Positions 19,754-31,607 of a stretch of 64,000 nt of DNA are shown piece by piece; positions within the stretch are counted from its first letter, which is position 1, and every line of letters starts with the position of its first letter. Source of the stretch: Stachybotrys elegans. Taxonomy: Eukaryota; Ascomycota; Sordariomycetes; Hypocreales; Stachybotryaceae. The stretch covers positions 496,001-560,000 of the forward strand of contig JAGPNK010000017.1 in assembly GCA_020746835.1 (NCBI GenBank), in the 5' to 3' direction. Position numbers and translations under genes: made by a program. Under the pieces are notes generated by a model, which saw nothing but the letters and a program-made list of their open reading frames with translations, was not told the origin of the DNA and did not search any database.

Positions 19754-21335
19754 CTAAGTCGATGGTGTGATGGACTGCGGGTTCCAGAAGACCTGGTTGG
19801 GATCATAAAGCCTTTTGATCTGGCGCAGCCTCGCAAGGTTGGACCCCCAGTAGAGTCGCTGGGCCGTGGGAGAGTCGAGCTGCGTGTCGGCGTAGTTGAT
19901 GTACATGCCCCAGTCACCGTCGCCCATCTCGTCCGTGATGCTAGTCCGGAAGCCCTGGACGAGCCCGAAGCCGCTTTCGGGGTATGTGCCGCTGAACCGG
20001 CGGTCGTACAGCTGGAAGAGCAGGAGGCGGTCGCGGTGGGCGTAGGCCGTGCTCGCCGTGGCGACCTTGGAGATGGCCGAGTTGGCTCCGCCGTGGAGGT
20101 CGATCTGCAGCCACCACGAGGGGAAGCCGGGCCCGGTGGATGCGCCTTCGTAGACGTACTCGGCAAAGGCATCGATTTGGGCGTCGGTCAGCTTCGGCGC
20201 GGTCAGACTGCTCGAGTAGAATGTCTCGTGCTGCGGGATGGTTAGCTGCTTGGGCCAAGATGTGGATGGATAGGTCACTTACTTGGTTGTAGTTCTCCGT
20301 CTGGTTGAGCGCCAATCCGTAGGCGTAGTGTTCAAGGCCAGCAATCCACCCAACAGTCCTCGAGGTTCCCAAGCGTCCCCGGGTCGCAGCAAGGAGAGGC
20401 GCCACGGCCGTGCTAAGCTGAGTCGTATTGCCATAGTACGCTCCCTCGAAGCTTGTTCCGCCCGGCCCGACGGCTGCTCGCATGTTGAGCTCGGCAGGCA
20501 TGGTCTCGGCAAAGTCTTGCAGGGCCTTGAGGCCTGACACCATGGTGGTCCGGTTCCAGCTTACGTTGATAGTGTAGTAGGTGACGTTTCTTGGCGCAGC
20601 AAAGGTGTTGAACTCGAATTCACTGACGACGCCAAAGGATGAGCCAGCGCCACGCAGCGCCCAGAAGAGGTCTGCGTTCTCGGTGGCCGAGCAATGGACG
20701 CGCGTTGCGTTGGCGAGCACGACGGTGGCTCCCACCATCCAGTCGAGTGTCAGGCCATGTGTGTGTGAGGCCATTCCGTAGCCTCCGTGAAGGCCATGCC
20801 CGGATATTCCCACACTACTACTGTGTCAGCTATCGTATCACCATCACCAAGGGACAAGTACTTACCCAGGACATGTGCCATGAGGAATGGCACGACCACC
20901 TTGAGCAAAGAGCTCAACAGCAACATGACCAAGCCTTGCTCCTCCCTGGATCGTCGCTCTTCCGTTGGCTCCAACAGTCACCTTGTGCATGCCGTCCAGC
21001 TCCAAGACGAGATGCCCGTCTGCACCTCCCAGCCCAAAAGAAGCATAGCTGTGGCCGCCGCACTTGGCAGCCACCTTGACGCCGTACCTGGCACCGCATG
21101 CAACGGCGGCCTGGATCTCCGACGTGTTCCTGGGGACGGCAATGGCGGCGGGCTCGTAGAAGAGACGCTCGTTGAAGGGCCTGGCATCCCGGCTCCAGGC
21201 CGTCGAGCTTTTCTGGTGGTGAGGCACATTGGCTGCCGTCAAGCAGTCATTGATTTCGTCACGCTTGCTGAGGGGGTTGGCCAAGGACGGCTGAACGGCC
21301 CAAAGGCCGACGAGGAGGGCCTTTGTGAGCCTCAT
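19754..21335 (-). CDS. Secreted AA7 FAD-linked oligosaccharide oxidase
   Basis: Three exons, 21335-20866, 20814-20283 and 20230-19754, give 492 residues. A signal peptide (ends SLAN) precedes a PCMH-type FAD domain. H95 in CGGHSYASF and C155 in HGTCPG are the two residues that link FAD covalently at two points in gluco- and chito-oligosaccharide oxidases; intron 1 follows CPG directly. The C-terminal berberine-bridge segment ends LYDPNQVFWNPQSI, as expected. Known family reaction: oxidation of the reducing-end C1 hydroxyl of oligosaccharides with O2 to lactones plus hydrogen peroxide. Neighbouring GH3 and GH43 make or consume such oligomers, and the peroxide could feed the AA9 enzyme. Some AA7 members are dehydrogenases, so the electron acceptor is uncertain. 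Confidence 0.88.
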
Positions 21336-22474
21336 GGTGGTTGTATCTGTGTCGGTTTGTTCGAGAACCCCAAGCACCTGGCTGACGAGGGTAGATTTTA
21401 ATACTCGGCGACGGAAGATCGTCATCAACATCAAACCGCCAAGGAGGTGCCGCACAGAGATCGTCACAGCACTGGCGGAATGATTGCCTCCGCAAATCGG
21501 GATAAAATGCCGCGCAATTCAGCCGTGATTCTTATCAGCGCCGAGACCAAACGAGTATGGCACCCTCTGGCGCGGGAGCACTTTATTTCTTTGCTCTGGT
21601 ACCTGATTGTCGTGGCGGCCGGATGCTGTATCCGAGGTGATCTGGCCCAGTTGGAGGACGGATCTGGGAGTCGGCAGCGCACGCAGAGGGATCGTGCATG
21701 ACGGGCTGGATGGTGGGCTGATGGTCTAATTAACTGGAACAGCCGAGAAGGAGTCGAGGCGTGCCTTTGCATATTGCTAATTGCTACTTGCGATGGAAAC
21801 GTTCAGCTCGTATATACGCAATGCAGGCGGTCTATATGCAGTCAGCTCAGCGACGTGCCAATCGGATACAGAGAAGGCGGCTGCTTATCATTTAGTAGAC
21901 GGATGGCATGATTCGATGTGTTCTGGGCCCTAGAGAAAGCATCCTGCATGTCGTTGGGTTGCTTTATTGAGTAGCAATCGGCGTCTCGGCAATCCTTCCG
22001 GCCTCAGCTGACCAGGCCGTTGCCACCAGACGGCAGCAGGAAGAGACTGGACTGCAAGCTTCAAAGACATGGGTCTCCTTTAACATGCTTAACGGCCTTA
22101 GTCCATTATTGAACATGTTGAGGTCATGGATAAATGGATAAACCGAGAGGCATTGAGCATATCGAAACTGGGAGAAGACAATGTCAGATCTGGTCTCGTC
22201 TGGTCAGTGTCTCGACGAATTCCATTCAAACATGCTACATGTTACACATGGCATAGATCGGACAAAAAATAAGGTTATTCCTCGTTTGTTTCTGATGTGC
22301 CGAGTCCACAAACGCCGCCACATCGGCCAAAGTAAATGCCTGGTTTGGTGGATATCGCGGCAAATAATTCAACCGCGACCACATGCAAGAATAATAAATA
22401 ATGAAGCATCAAAACATCACCAACGTCCACTCTTCACAGTTCAGTTCTGCTCTTTCGTCGTGCCTAAACTCATC
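21336..22474. other. Divergent intergenic region, AA7 / PLP enzyme
   Basis: About 1.1 kb with no supportable gene. Small frames (84 and 102 codons, 21447-21772) overlap on opposite strands and look like chance. Both ends should hold promoters. Confidence 0.5.
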
Positions 22475-23908
22475 ATGTCCTTTCCCCAGAGGCTCGCGCC
22501 TGGTCTCGACCAGCTCCGAAAATTCTATGTCGGAAAGGATATAAACCAAGTGCCCAAGCCTGCTGTCATCCTGGACCGGGCCATTATGCGACGGCATTGC
22601 GATTCTTTGCTGGAGGCAGTCGGTGAACTAGGCGTTGGCTTTCGAGCCCATGTCAAGACACACAAGGTAGAGAGGTGCTGTCATAATTAAGCCGATCCAT
22701 TGTACTTACATAAATTCCAGACGCGGGAGGGCCTCGTCTTGCAAATGGAGAAGAACCAGCACGATGTGGACATTGTCGTGTCAACCGTGGCAGAATTGGA
22801 GTTTATGCTGCCTCCGCTCCGAGACTTTCAGCGCAAAGGCCGGCGCGTCAACGTGCTCTATGGCATCCCCCTGCCATCGTCCCAGGTCCCGCGGCTGGCC
22901 GCCGTCGCTGCACAGCTTGGCAGAGGAGCAATAACGGTCATGATTGATCACGCAGACCAGCTAGCTCTCGTCGAACAATTCAACGACCTGGCCGGGTTTC
23001 CCGCCTGCATCTTCATCAAGGTCGATACAGGCTACCACCGTGCCGGCCTCCCACCGTCCGGCTTGAACAAAGACGACCTGATACCCCGTGTAGCACATCT
23101 CGAAAGTCAAGGCAAAGCACAGCTACTAGGTCTCTACTCTCACAGCAGTCTCAGCTACAACGACTCGACGCCCGAGGAAGCCATGGCGAATCTCGAGGGC
23201 GAGATCAACGGCTGCCTGGAGGCTCTCAACAAGAACTCGCACCTCTTCCCGCAGGACAAAGAACTCGTCATCAGCACCGGGGCGTCTCCTCAGGTCACTG
23301 CCATTGAGAACTTGCGCGAGTCATCGAGCACGGCCCACGAAAGTCGACGATCGCTTCTCGCTACCATTGAGAGAGTCAAAGCAGCACAGCCGGGCGGCTT
23401 GCGCACCAGCTTGGAGCTGCATGCTGGAGTATACTCCATCCTCGATGTGCAGCAGCTCAGCACCAAGTCCAGGGCATATCTCGGCAGCTATGAAGAAGAG
23501 ATTGCCATCTCGGTCATGACGGAAGTCTCCAGCGTCTATAACAACGGCGAGAGAGACCAGCCAGAGGCGCTCCTAGGCATTGGCGTTCTTGGTCTAGGGC
23601 GTGAGCCGTGCTTTGCTTACAAGGGCTGGGGTATCGTTCATCGCGACGCATACTCACCGAACCAAGAGCCAGATCACCGTCTCATTGTATCCAGAGTCAG
23701 CCAGGAGCACGCGATTGTCGCCTGGGATGGCACTGCAGCATCACAAGACGTGGCCATACCGCTCCATGTAGGACAGAGCGTCCGCATCTTGCCCAACCAT
23801 GCTTGTGTTACCGGAGCCATGTATGACTGGTATCTGATCGTAGACTCGAGCAGCTCCGAGAGCACAACCGAAATCGTAGATGTTTGGGTACGCGCCAGCG
23901 GGTGGTAG
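22475..23908 (+). CDS. D-serine dehydratase-like PLP enzyme (DSD1 family)
   Basis: Two exons, 22475-22666 and 22721-23908, give 459 residues. The N-terminal alanine-racemase-like barrel carries the pyridoxal phosphate lysine K61 in RAHVKTHK. The C-terminal beta domain ends with PNHACVTGAMYDWY, whose H-x-C pair is the zinc site of eukaryotic D-serine dehydratases. No signal peptide, so the enzyme is cytosolic. Known reaction: D-serine to pyruvate and ammonia, with possible action on D-threonine or related beta-hydroxy amino acids. The intron is phase 0 and falls right after the lysine motif. Convergent with the monooxygenase gene, 143 nt apart. A D-threonine aldolase-like activity is the main alternative. 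Confidence 0.86.
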
Positions 23909-24051
23909 AATGATGTATAGTTGCAAAGAAAATGTTCAATTATTATAGAAGGAACGAAAGCATTAGTCTATATCATTATCATCCAGGCTTGCAAGTAAAC
24001 ATTCTACATTAGCTGTCCAACCCATCATCACGGCATCAGCCCCATGTCCTC

Positions 24052-25410
24052 CTACGCCATCGCCAAGTGCTGCGGCATCGGCGTCTGCCATGCTACCGTC
24101 CCGACAAATCTCTCCTCGGCGGGAATGAAGCTGAAGACGGGCATCTTTGCCACGCTGCCTGCGCCGGCCGCCATAATCTTCCTCTGAACCGCAGGAATAG
24201 ACATGACATAGCGATCGACGAGCTTCAAAATGCCCGAGCCCCAGGTGCTCAACGCCGTGGCCCGCGAAGAGATGTTGCATCCGTCCACGACGTTGTCGTA
24301 GCGCGCGTGCTGGTAGTTGTCGAAGGCCTCGGCCAGTGCAGCCTGTGTCGGCGATGCATCCAGGTCATCAGCAGAGTTTCGGGCGTTGGTGATGGCGGCC
24401 ACGAGCTCGTTGGCGAGCGAAACAATATCGACGATCCCCGTGTTGCAGCCAGCGCCTGTGCTGGGCGTGTACTTGTGCGCGGCATCACCAACAAGAGCGA
24501 TGCGTCCATTCCAGCTCCAGTGCTGGACAACACCCTCCTCCAAGCTGACGACGCCTGTTTCAATCTTGTTTTGGTATGCGCGCTTCATCGTGAGGCTTCC
24601 ACCGGGAATCAGCGCCATGTGCTCCCATCGGGCGGCCATGGCATCGGCGTCAAGTTCTGTGCGTGCAAGACGCTCCGAGGTAGGCTGCGCAAGACGCTCG
24701 TATATGGCGACAACGCCCGTTTCTTGGCCCAGGAAGAGCTGCGATGAGGCATTGACTCCGTGAGCCTCTGCTGTATATCCAGGCTCAAGCTCCGGCACCA
24801 GCGATTTGGGAAAGCGAAGCCATAGGCAGCGGTAGGTGGTGAGGTAGGGCTTTTCATCGTTGAGCTCGGATGAGCCGGCCGCGAGGGCGAGCTGGCGCAT
24901 GGACTTGCGGACCATGCTGTGGACTCCGTCGGCGCCGATAACGATGGATCCCGTGTACGAGGTTCCGTCTTGGCATACCACCTCAACTCCGTCGGCGAGA
25001 GATGTAACGGTGGCCACCTTTTTGCTGGTCAAGATTTTGGCCCGGGCGTCGGCAGGCAGAGCCTCATAGAGGACCTTGAGCAAGTCATGGCGGCTTATGA
25101 CGCAGGAGCCCAAGCCGAACTGCTGCTGGATGATGGGGAAGATGTGCATGGTGCCAATGTCCCTGGCGTTGTGGTCGATGCGGCGCGTGGGGAGGAGCCT
25201 GTCGCTGACGGCGCAGAGAGCATCGAGCAAGCCGAGCTGCGAGAGGGCGCGGAGACCCTGGGGGTTGAGGACGAGGTTGGAGCCGACGGATGCCATGACT
25301 TGGTGATGGCCTTCGAGGAGGAGGAAGTCAATACCGGCTTGCGAGAGTGCGTGGGCGGCGGTTAAGCCGACGGGGCCGCCGCCTGCGATGATGACCTTGA
25401 AGGGGCTCAT
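24052..25410 (-). CDS. FAD-dependent monooxygenase, salicylate-hydroxylase-like
   Basis: A single exon of 452 residues. GGGPVG near residues 10-15 is the dinucleotide-binding motif, and GDAAHKYTPSTGAGCN is the second FAD motif; ADGVHSMVRK (GADG) is the DG motif shared by group A flavin monooxygenases. The C-terminus carries a hydrophobic helix region (RYVMSIPAVQRKI) as in the fungal PaxM-like branch. Expected reaction: NAD(P)H-dependent hydroxylation or epoxidation of an aromatic or prenylated substrate. No polyketide, peptide or terpene synthase lies in the window, so there is no evidence for a biosynthetic cluster. It could instead detoxify plant phenolics. Confidence 0.85.
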   Translation of the reverse strand: MSPFKVIIAGGGPVGLTAAHALSQAGIDFLLLEGHHQVMASVGSNLVLNPQGLRALSQLGLLDALCAVSDRLLPTRRIDHNARDIGTMHIFPIIQQQFGLGSCVISRHDLLKVLYEALPADARAKILTSKKVATVTSLADGVEVVCQDGTSYTGSIVIGADGVHSMVRKSMRQLALAAGSSELNDEKPYLTTYRCLWLRFPKSLVPELEPGYTAEAHGVNASSQLFLGQETGVVAIYERLAQPTSERLARTELDADAMAARWEHMALIPGGSLTMKRAYQNKIETGVVSLEEGVVQHWSWNGRIALVGDAAHKYTPSTGAGCNTGIVDIVSLANELVAAITNARNSADDLDASPTQAALAEAFDNYQHARYDNVVDGCNISSRATALSTWGSGILKLVDRYVMSIPAVQRKIMAAGAGSVAKMPVFSFIPAEERFVGTVAWQTPMPQHLAMA

Positions 25411-26546
25411 TTCGTATTAAAAGATGTAGTTATCAAGAAGTAGTTGAGGCTGTCTGTAGACGTCGTGTCTCTGTGAGGTTCAGGCAAGATGATGTAGAGT
25501 GTAGTAGTCGTAGTGGGCGGTGATCTTTGTCTTGGGGAGGGAAGTCGGTCAAACGACGTCCACCTCTGCTCATATATATACTTATTCGCGCTCCCTCGCG
25601 CATGGCAGCGCGCGCAATGAGCAGCTGCTTCATGGCGAGGAGATGCTGATGGACTGCGTGTGTTGGTGTGGCCTCGCATTCGGAACGCTCACTCGCAGTC
25701 GGATGGCGCCTACACCCACTGTAGAAACAGGTGGTTTAGTACCTACTGAAGGTACGGGGCATCCGCATTCCGCATCAGCCCTACAGGCAGGGTCTAGCGC
25801 CTTGGTTCAGTCACGTGGACCCAAGTTTCTAATCATTGCTCTCGGAAAGTGCGAATCAGGGAAGGTGGCGCCTCGCATTCGCATCGCTTCGCTTCGCTTC
25901 GCACCACTGACCTGAACCAGACCTGACCTAACCGACCTGCATGATTCTGAGTATTTTAATTCATTCAGCCAGACTACGTCATCGACAGCCCAGCTCCTTC
26001 CATCTCCACCTCCTCGATAAGGCGTCTCTTCTTCTCATCTCGCCGGCTCCTATGTAAATGGGCCACAACCACCAGGCACGATGCCGCCGACGTCGCACAG
26101 CGCTGGCATCCAAAGACCAACACGCCATCATGCCCCTCCTCGTCCGCTCGTTCCCCGCAGCGCCCTTTCGGCAAGTCTGCCGATGTTCACAATTGCCTTC
26201 CAAGACGGGAAGGTCAACACGGGTGGCTAGAGGCGCCGCAGGGATCTTTTGGCGATAACAGACCTTCAAATGTGCCGTTTGGTCCGGCCTTCACTCGCCG
26301 AACTCCAGTTCAAACTTATCAACCTCGTTATTGCCCGTCAATTACCACCATCATGTGGACCACAGTCGCATCCGACCTTGCCTCTTGCCGCTCCGATCTG
26401 CCATTCGTGGTGGAGAGCATCGCATCATTACCGATCCAGGGGTTGCAATAGGGGAGTGACAGAGGGTATAGAAGGCTCGCAATCCCTCGTCCTCACTGAG
26501 CCTGGGGAGCTCACCCTTAGGCAATACTTGCTTCTCCGTGCCCATC
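25411..26546. other. Divergent intergenic region, monooxygenase / S28 peptidase
   Basis: 1.1 kb without a supportable gene. A TATATATA-like stretch near 25575 could serve the leftward monooxygenase. A 131-codon frame at 25520-25915 overlaps this promoter zone and has no recognisable features. Confidence 0.5.
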
Positions 26547-28284
26547 ATGCTGTTCTGCAAGGCGGCCGCTGGTCTATTGGCCCTGGCCACCTCGGCTTCG
26601 GCCCTGCAAGCGCTGCCCATCCCCCAGGCCCAGCTCAAGCGACAGGTAAGACACGAGTAGAATTATGGGTGCATTGTCCGACTCCGACTCTGACTCTGAC
26701 TCTGACTGCCCCAGACTCAGCTCCAGCGTCAGTCGCGCCTCACAGCCGCCGCCACCTACCAGGAATACAACCTGACGGTGCCCATTGACCACTTCCACAA
26801 CGACACAAAGTACGAGCCGCACTCCAACGGCACCTTCAATCTGCGCTACTGGTTCGACGCGCAATTCTACAAGCCCGGCGGCCCCGTCTTTGTCCTCAGC
26901 GCCGGCGAGACGAATGGCGAAAACCGCTTTCCCTTCATGGAGAAGGGCATCATCTACGAGATCGCCAAGGCCACAGGCGGCATCGGCGTCATTCTCGAGC
27001 ACCGCTACTACGGCACCAGCATTCCCGTGCCCTCTTTCAGCACCGAGAACCTCCGCTTCCTGACCACGGAGCAGGCCCTCGAGGACACGGCCTACTTTGC
27101 CAAGAACGTCGTCTTTGAGGGCTTCGAGGACGTCGACTGGAGCCCCGACGTGACGCCCTGGATCGTCTACGGCGGCTCCTACGCCGGCGCCTTCGTCGCC
27201 TTCCTCCGCGTCGTCTACCCGGACATTTTCTTCGCCGCCATCTCCTCCTCGGGCGTGCCCCAGGCCATCTGGGACTACTGGGAGTACTTTGACGGCGCGC
27301 GCCTCTTCGGCCCCGAGGTGTGCAGCGAGACGACGGGCAAGCTCACGCACATTGTCGACACGATCCTCCTCAACGAGACGCTCAGCGAGTACGTCGGCCC
27401 GCTCAAGGACGTCTACGGCCTAGGCTACGTCAGCAGCGACACCGACTTCGCGGCAGCTCTGCGCGGCGGCATCTACGATCTGCAGAGCTACAACTGGGAT
27501 CCCGAAATCAGCGGCGACTCCTTCTTCGAGTACTGTGACCTCGTGTCCAACAACACCAACCAGTTCCCTGAGCTCGAAGAGAAGCGCTCTGCCGTTGAGG
27601 AGCTCATCACCGTGGCGGGATATGGCGATGAGGTCGACCCGCTGGCCGACCGTATGCTCAACTACATTGGTTCTCTAGGTTACGCGCTCCGGAGGTGCGG
27701 CGGAACTGCTGATGAGTGCTTTGGCTTTGGCGATAGGGAGTTTTACGCCCAGGATGACACATCCGAGACCTGGCGACTCTGGCCGTACCAGGTCTGCACC
27801 GAGTAAGTTGGCCTCCTGCGCTTCATCTGGTTTCATAGCCTCTAACTATTCTAGGTGGGGATATCTCCAAACCGGCTCTGGCGCTCCAGACGATGTCCTC
27901 CCCATGATCTCTCGTCTCGTCGACCTCGAGTACTCGTCCCAAATCTGCCGCGAGACCTTTGGCATGACGGGCGTCGCCAACGTCTCCAACATCAACAAGT
28001 ATGGCGGCTTCGACATTGCCTACGACCGCCTCATGTTCCTCGACGGCGAATGGGACCCCTGGCGTGCTGCCGGTGTCCAGGCTGTCACGCAGGAGCCCCG
28101 CGAGTCCACACCGCGACAGCCCGTCGTCTTGATTGACGATGCTGTGCACCACTGGGACGAGAATGGCGTCTTCCCGAATGAGACGCGGCCGGGGATTCCG
28201 CCCCAGGCCGTTGTCGATGCCAAGGCTGCTATTGAGGAGTTTGTCCTAGAGATGCTCAAGGAATGGGAACCCGCACGTAAATAA
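26547..28284 (+). CDS. Secreted serine peptidase S28 (prolyl carboxypeptidase-like)
   Basis: Three exons, 26547-26645, 26715-27802 and 27855-28284, give 538 residues. A signal peptide (LATSASA) is followed by a short KR-ending propeptide-like stretch (QLKRQ). The alpha/beta-hydrolase core has the nucleophile S188 in VYGGSYAGAF, the acid aspartate in DGEWDPWR and the histidine in DDAVHHWDENG. Known family role: cleavage at proline-containing peptides from the C-terminus or as dipeptides, often in acidic surroundings. The first intron contains TCTGAC repeats. It converges on GH35 with 111 nt between stops. Whether it is a carboxypeptidase or dipeptidyl peptidase cannot be decided from sequence alone. 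Confidence 0.9.
26680..26707. repeat. CTCTGA-type hexanucleotide repeat in an intron
   Basis: About four GACTCT/GACTCC units within intron 1 of the S28 peptidase gene, ending just before the CCCCAG acceptor. It leaves little room for a classical branch site, although the CTGAC units themselves resemble branch points. Confidence 0.7.
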
Positions 28285-28395
28285 ATAATGCCATTTACAT
28301 TATAACGCCGGCTTTCGACACTAGCATGGAGATACTCTGATATATACATTCCACCCTACATTACCTTGTCGCAGTGCAACCCTTCATGAGGTGGC

Positions 28396-31300
28396 CTAGT
28401 ATGCGCCGTCTCTCTGTCTCCACGCCGGAATAGGCGCCATCTCGACCTCTCCGAAGCCAGTCGCCGTAATCATAGAAAAGTCCCAGCTTATGTCCTCAAT
28501 TTTGGCACCAGCTTCCTCCATCGCCCAGACAGTGATGCCGACCGTGTTGCTCCCGTGGTAGTCGAGGATGCCTGGGGGTATCGGGAACCTTGCCTGCGGA
28601 CCTATGTGCGGCACGAACTTGCCGAACTGGTAGCCGTTGACAAAGAGCTGGGCGCGGTAGATACCGGCAGAGATATCGGTGCCGAATTTGATGGCCAGGG
28701 GGATGTCGTATCCGCGCGGCAAATCGAGATCAAACGTGGTAGTGTAGAAGGTAATGCCGGGCTTGGAGATGGCCTCGGTCGGCTGGCCGTCCTCCCAGTC
28801 CTCTGAAGGGGGAGAAGGCTGGTGGTAGCCCTGGCGCTCGGCGAACATGCCGCCCTCGTTCAATGGTCCACGGTCCAGGTCGACATAGTCCTCGCCGCCC
28901 AGGTTGCCCGTGATCTTCCACTTGACAGCGTCGAGATCGTGGCCTTCCAGGGTGTAATCGGTGATGCCGCGGGGCGCCTTGAGGGTATCATCACCAACGA
29001 CGTAGTTTGAATTGAGGCCCATGTGGTCCATGACGATGGTGAAGACGTGGTCGGAGCCTGCCTCCCAGTCCGAGGGCAGCTGGAGATTCAGGTCACCGCC
29101 GGGCTGCCCGCCAGAGCCCAAGAAGGAGCCAAGGAACGCAGAGTCGACAAAGACGGAGAAGCCGCACGAGGTGCCGCCCTGCAGCCAGAGGTACAGCGTC
29201 GACTCCTTGCCGTTGGCGGTGAAGTGGCCACGGTAGAGCACGGAGCCCGCGCTGAAGCCGTAGTCTGTGGCATAAAGCGACATGGGCGTCGTGATGGCGC
29301 GATACCCGCTGGGAGACTCCTTGAGGTCGGCGTCCACCCAGGCGCTGTCGTCGTAGTCGGCGGACAGCTCGGGGAGAGAGTCAATCTTCTTCCACCTCAT
29401 CTCGCTAAAGGGCGGCAGCGTGACCTCGGGCGCCTGGAAGCCAACCGTCGCCGTCACGACGCCCAGCGGGCTCTGCTCAAAGACGAGCGGCTCGCCGTTA
29501 AAGGTCAGCGTCGTCAAGCCGAGGGGCGCGCCTCCGATGATCTCAATCGGCGTCGTGGCGTTGACGTCGCCGACGAGGTTGATGGTCCCACCGTCTCGCT
29601 GGACGCTACGTATCAGATATCCAGCCTTCATGATGATGTCCGAGGTTCCATAGTCAGAGCCAGTGGGAGGGACCCAGAAGTTGTAAGCCTCATTGCGGTC
29701 TATTTTTCTGTTAGCTGAGGTACTGCAGAGAGAAAGGGACATCATACTCAGGAGGTAGATGTAAAAGTTGCCGTTGACTCTGACCACCTTGCGATCCTCC
29801 ACATTGTCCGACATGTCCCAGGAGATGATGGTGTAGCCGCTAACGGCCTGCTGAATATTGACTGCGAGTCCACGGAGAATCTCGCCTTCGCTGATTAGGC
29901 CTTCTCTGCTCTCAACGGCAATCTCATGGTGCTCGTTGGGGCCGCTATAGAGGACAAGAATCGTCCTGTCCTCGTACCTCTTCCACGTGAAGACCTCGGC
30001 GGAAGAATAGATGAGGCGCTCATCCCCGACCGGGTAGTCACTGACGTGGATCTTGGAGTCGCGCCCGTTGAGCACAAGAGGGGTGTCGCCCAGCTGCGGG
30101 ATCACAATGTCGCCGTACCCGACGGTGCTGACCCTGAGTCTGTACTGCGTCGAGTCGAGGATATCGTACGTGGTGTGCCGGGAGATGTAGAAGCGCGACG
30201 CGTCGGTGCTCGCGAGCGTCACGGTGACGGCCCCGTTGTCGGTGAAGTCGAGCGACGGGTCGAAGCGGTCTGCGGCGAGGAACGCGGGCGACACGTGGAA
30301 GAAGTTGGCTTGCAGCTTGATCTCGCTGTACTTTTCTCGCCAGAGGAGGCGCTCCTCGGTGATTGGGGCGCCGTAGTCGTATGATGTGTAGCCGTCTACG
30401 TGGCCGAGGTTGCCCCAGTTGGTACCGCCGTACGTCTACACTCGTTGGTCAGTCTTCTTCTCTAGTCATATTTTGAAGGGCACGCACCATGTAGATGTTG
30501 AAGATGGTCGCTCCCGCTGCGTAGTTGTTCTTATACAACACCCGCTCAAACTCCATGTTCAGAAGCAGAGCGCAGTTGTCGAATCCACCCTGGCCCCAGA
30601 GCTGGAACGCGCCTCCTTGGAACTGCCCCGTGTTGTTAGTCAAAGACGGCTAGAGAAGAGCAGAGCAGGGAAGCTCGACATCGTACCTCGGGAATGGTGA
30701 GCGGCGCATCCGGGGCGATGTTGTTGTTTACTTCCCGCATGTAGGTCGGCAGAGCATCCTGGGGCCAGTAGGTCGGGTTCGCGCAGTCGAAGCCCAGAGG
30801 GTAGGCGTCGAATCCGTAAATGTCGACCTTGGAGGGCGTGCTGGTGCTGACGTAGCCTTTCATGGGCGTTTCGTTGTTGATGTAGGGAACGACGACGCCA
30901 GCGTCTTGATATTGTTTCGTCACGGCGGTCCAGTAGTCGAAATCGGGCATGGCGAAGCCACCCGCGGCGAGCTGGTACTCGTTCTCGGGCTGGAACAGTA
31001 TAACCGGCCCGCCGTTGGTGATCTGGGCGGCCGCGACGATCTTGCCAATCTCGCTCGTGTACAGATCCGTCGCCGACATGTACGCCTCCGTCTTAGTCCT
31101 CAGCGGGCTGGGCACCCTCGTCAGCCAGCCAGGGAAGCCGCCTCCCGAAACCTCGCCGTTGATGAATGGGCCGGGGCGGACAATGACGTATAGACCAGCC
31201 TTCTGGGCCGCCTCGAAGTAGGTCTCGAGGGAGAAGATGCCCTCGGCTCGGAACTCGCCACGCTTGCCCTCGAGAAGCATCCAGTCGACGTATGTGGAGA

Positions 31301-31607
31301 CGCAGTTGTAGCCCGCGGCCTTCATCTTCTGGAAGAGGTCGAACCACAGAGATGGGACGGGTATGCGGAACGGGTGGACTTCTCCGCTGAAGACCATGAG
31401 CCGCTGGCCATTTATGGCAAGGCTGTGGTCGTCCCAGGTCACGATATCCTGCTGGCGCGCGTGGAGCAGGCCGGTATCAACGTTGCTTGCAAGCCCTTGA
31501 GCAGTGGGCCTGGCATCGGTGCCAGCAGCCAGATAGAGGGCTATAGAGAGCAACTGCAACGAGCTAGATAACAGCATCTTGCAAGACTGCCGCATTGGCT
31601 TATACAT
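28396..31607 (-). CDS. Secreted GH35 beta-galactosidase
   Basis: Four exons, 31607-30687, 30622-30488, 30435-29748 and 29699-28396, give 1015 residues, the usual length of fungal LacA-type enzymes. A signal peptide follows the start; ATG at 31595 is an alternative. The GH35 barrel has the acid/base in QPENEYQ (E208/E210) and the nucleophile E307 in TIPEFQGG; E307 is the last codon of exon 1. [15 protein letters not shown] and the multi-domain C-terminus (including a galactose-binding-like jelly roll) match the family. The 48-nt intron 3 (donor GTATGA, CTAAC branch) is a multiple of three, so retention would not break the frame. Role: release of galactose from plant galactans, xyloglucan or xylan side chains outside the cell. 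Confidence 0.92.

Noticed and set aside
10845..25410. Secondary-metabolite cluster built on the Diels-Alderase-like and monooxygenase genes
   Set aside because: No polyketide, peptide, terpene or DMATS synthase is present, and the two genes are 12 kb apart among CAZyme and peptidase genes.
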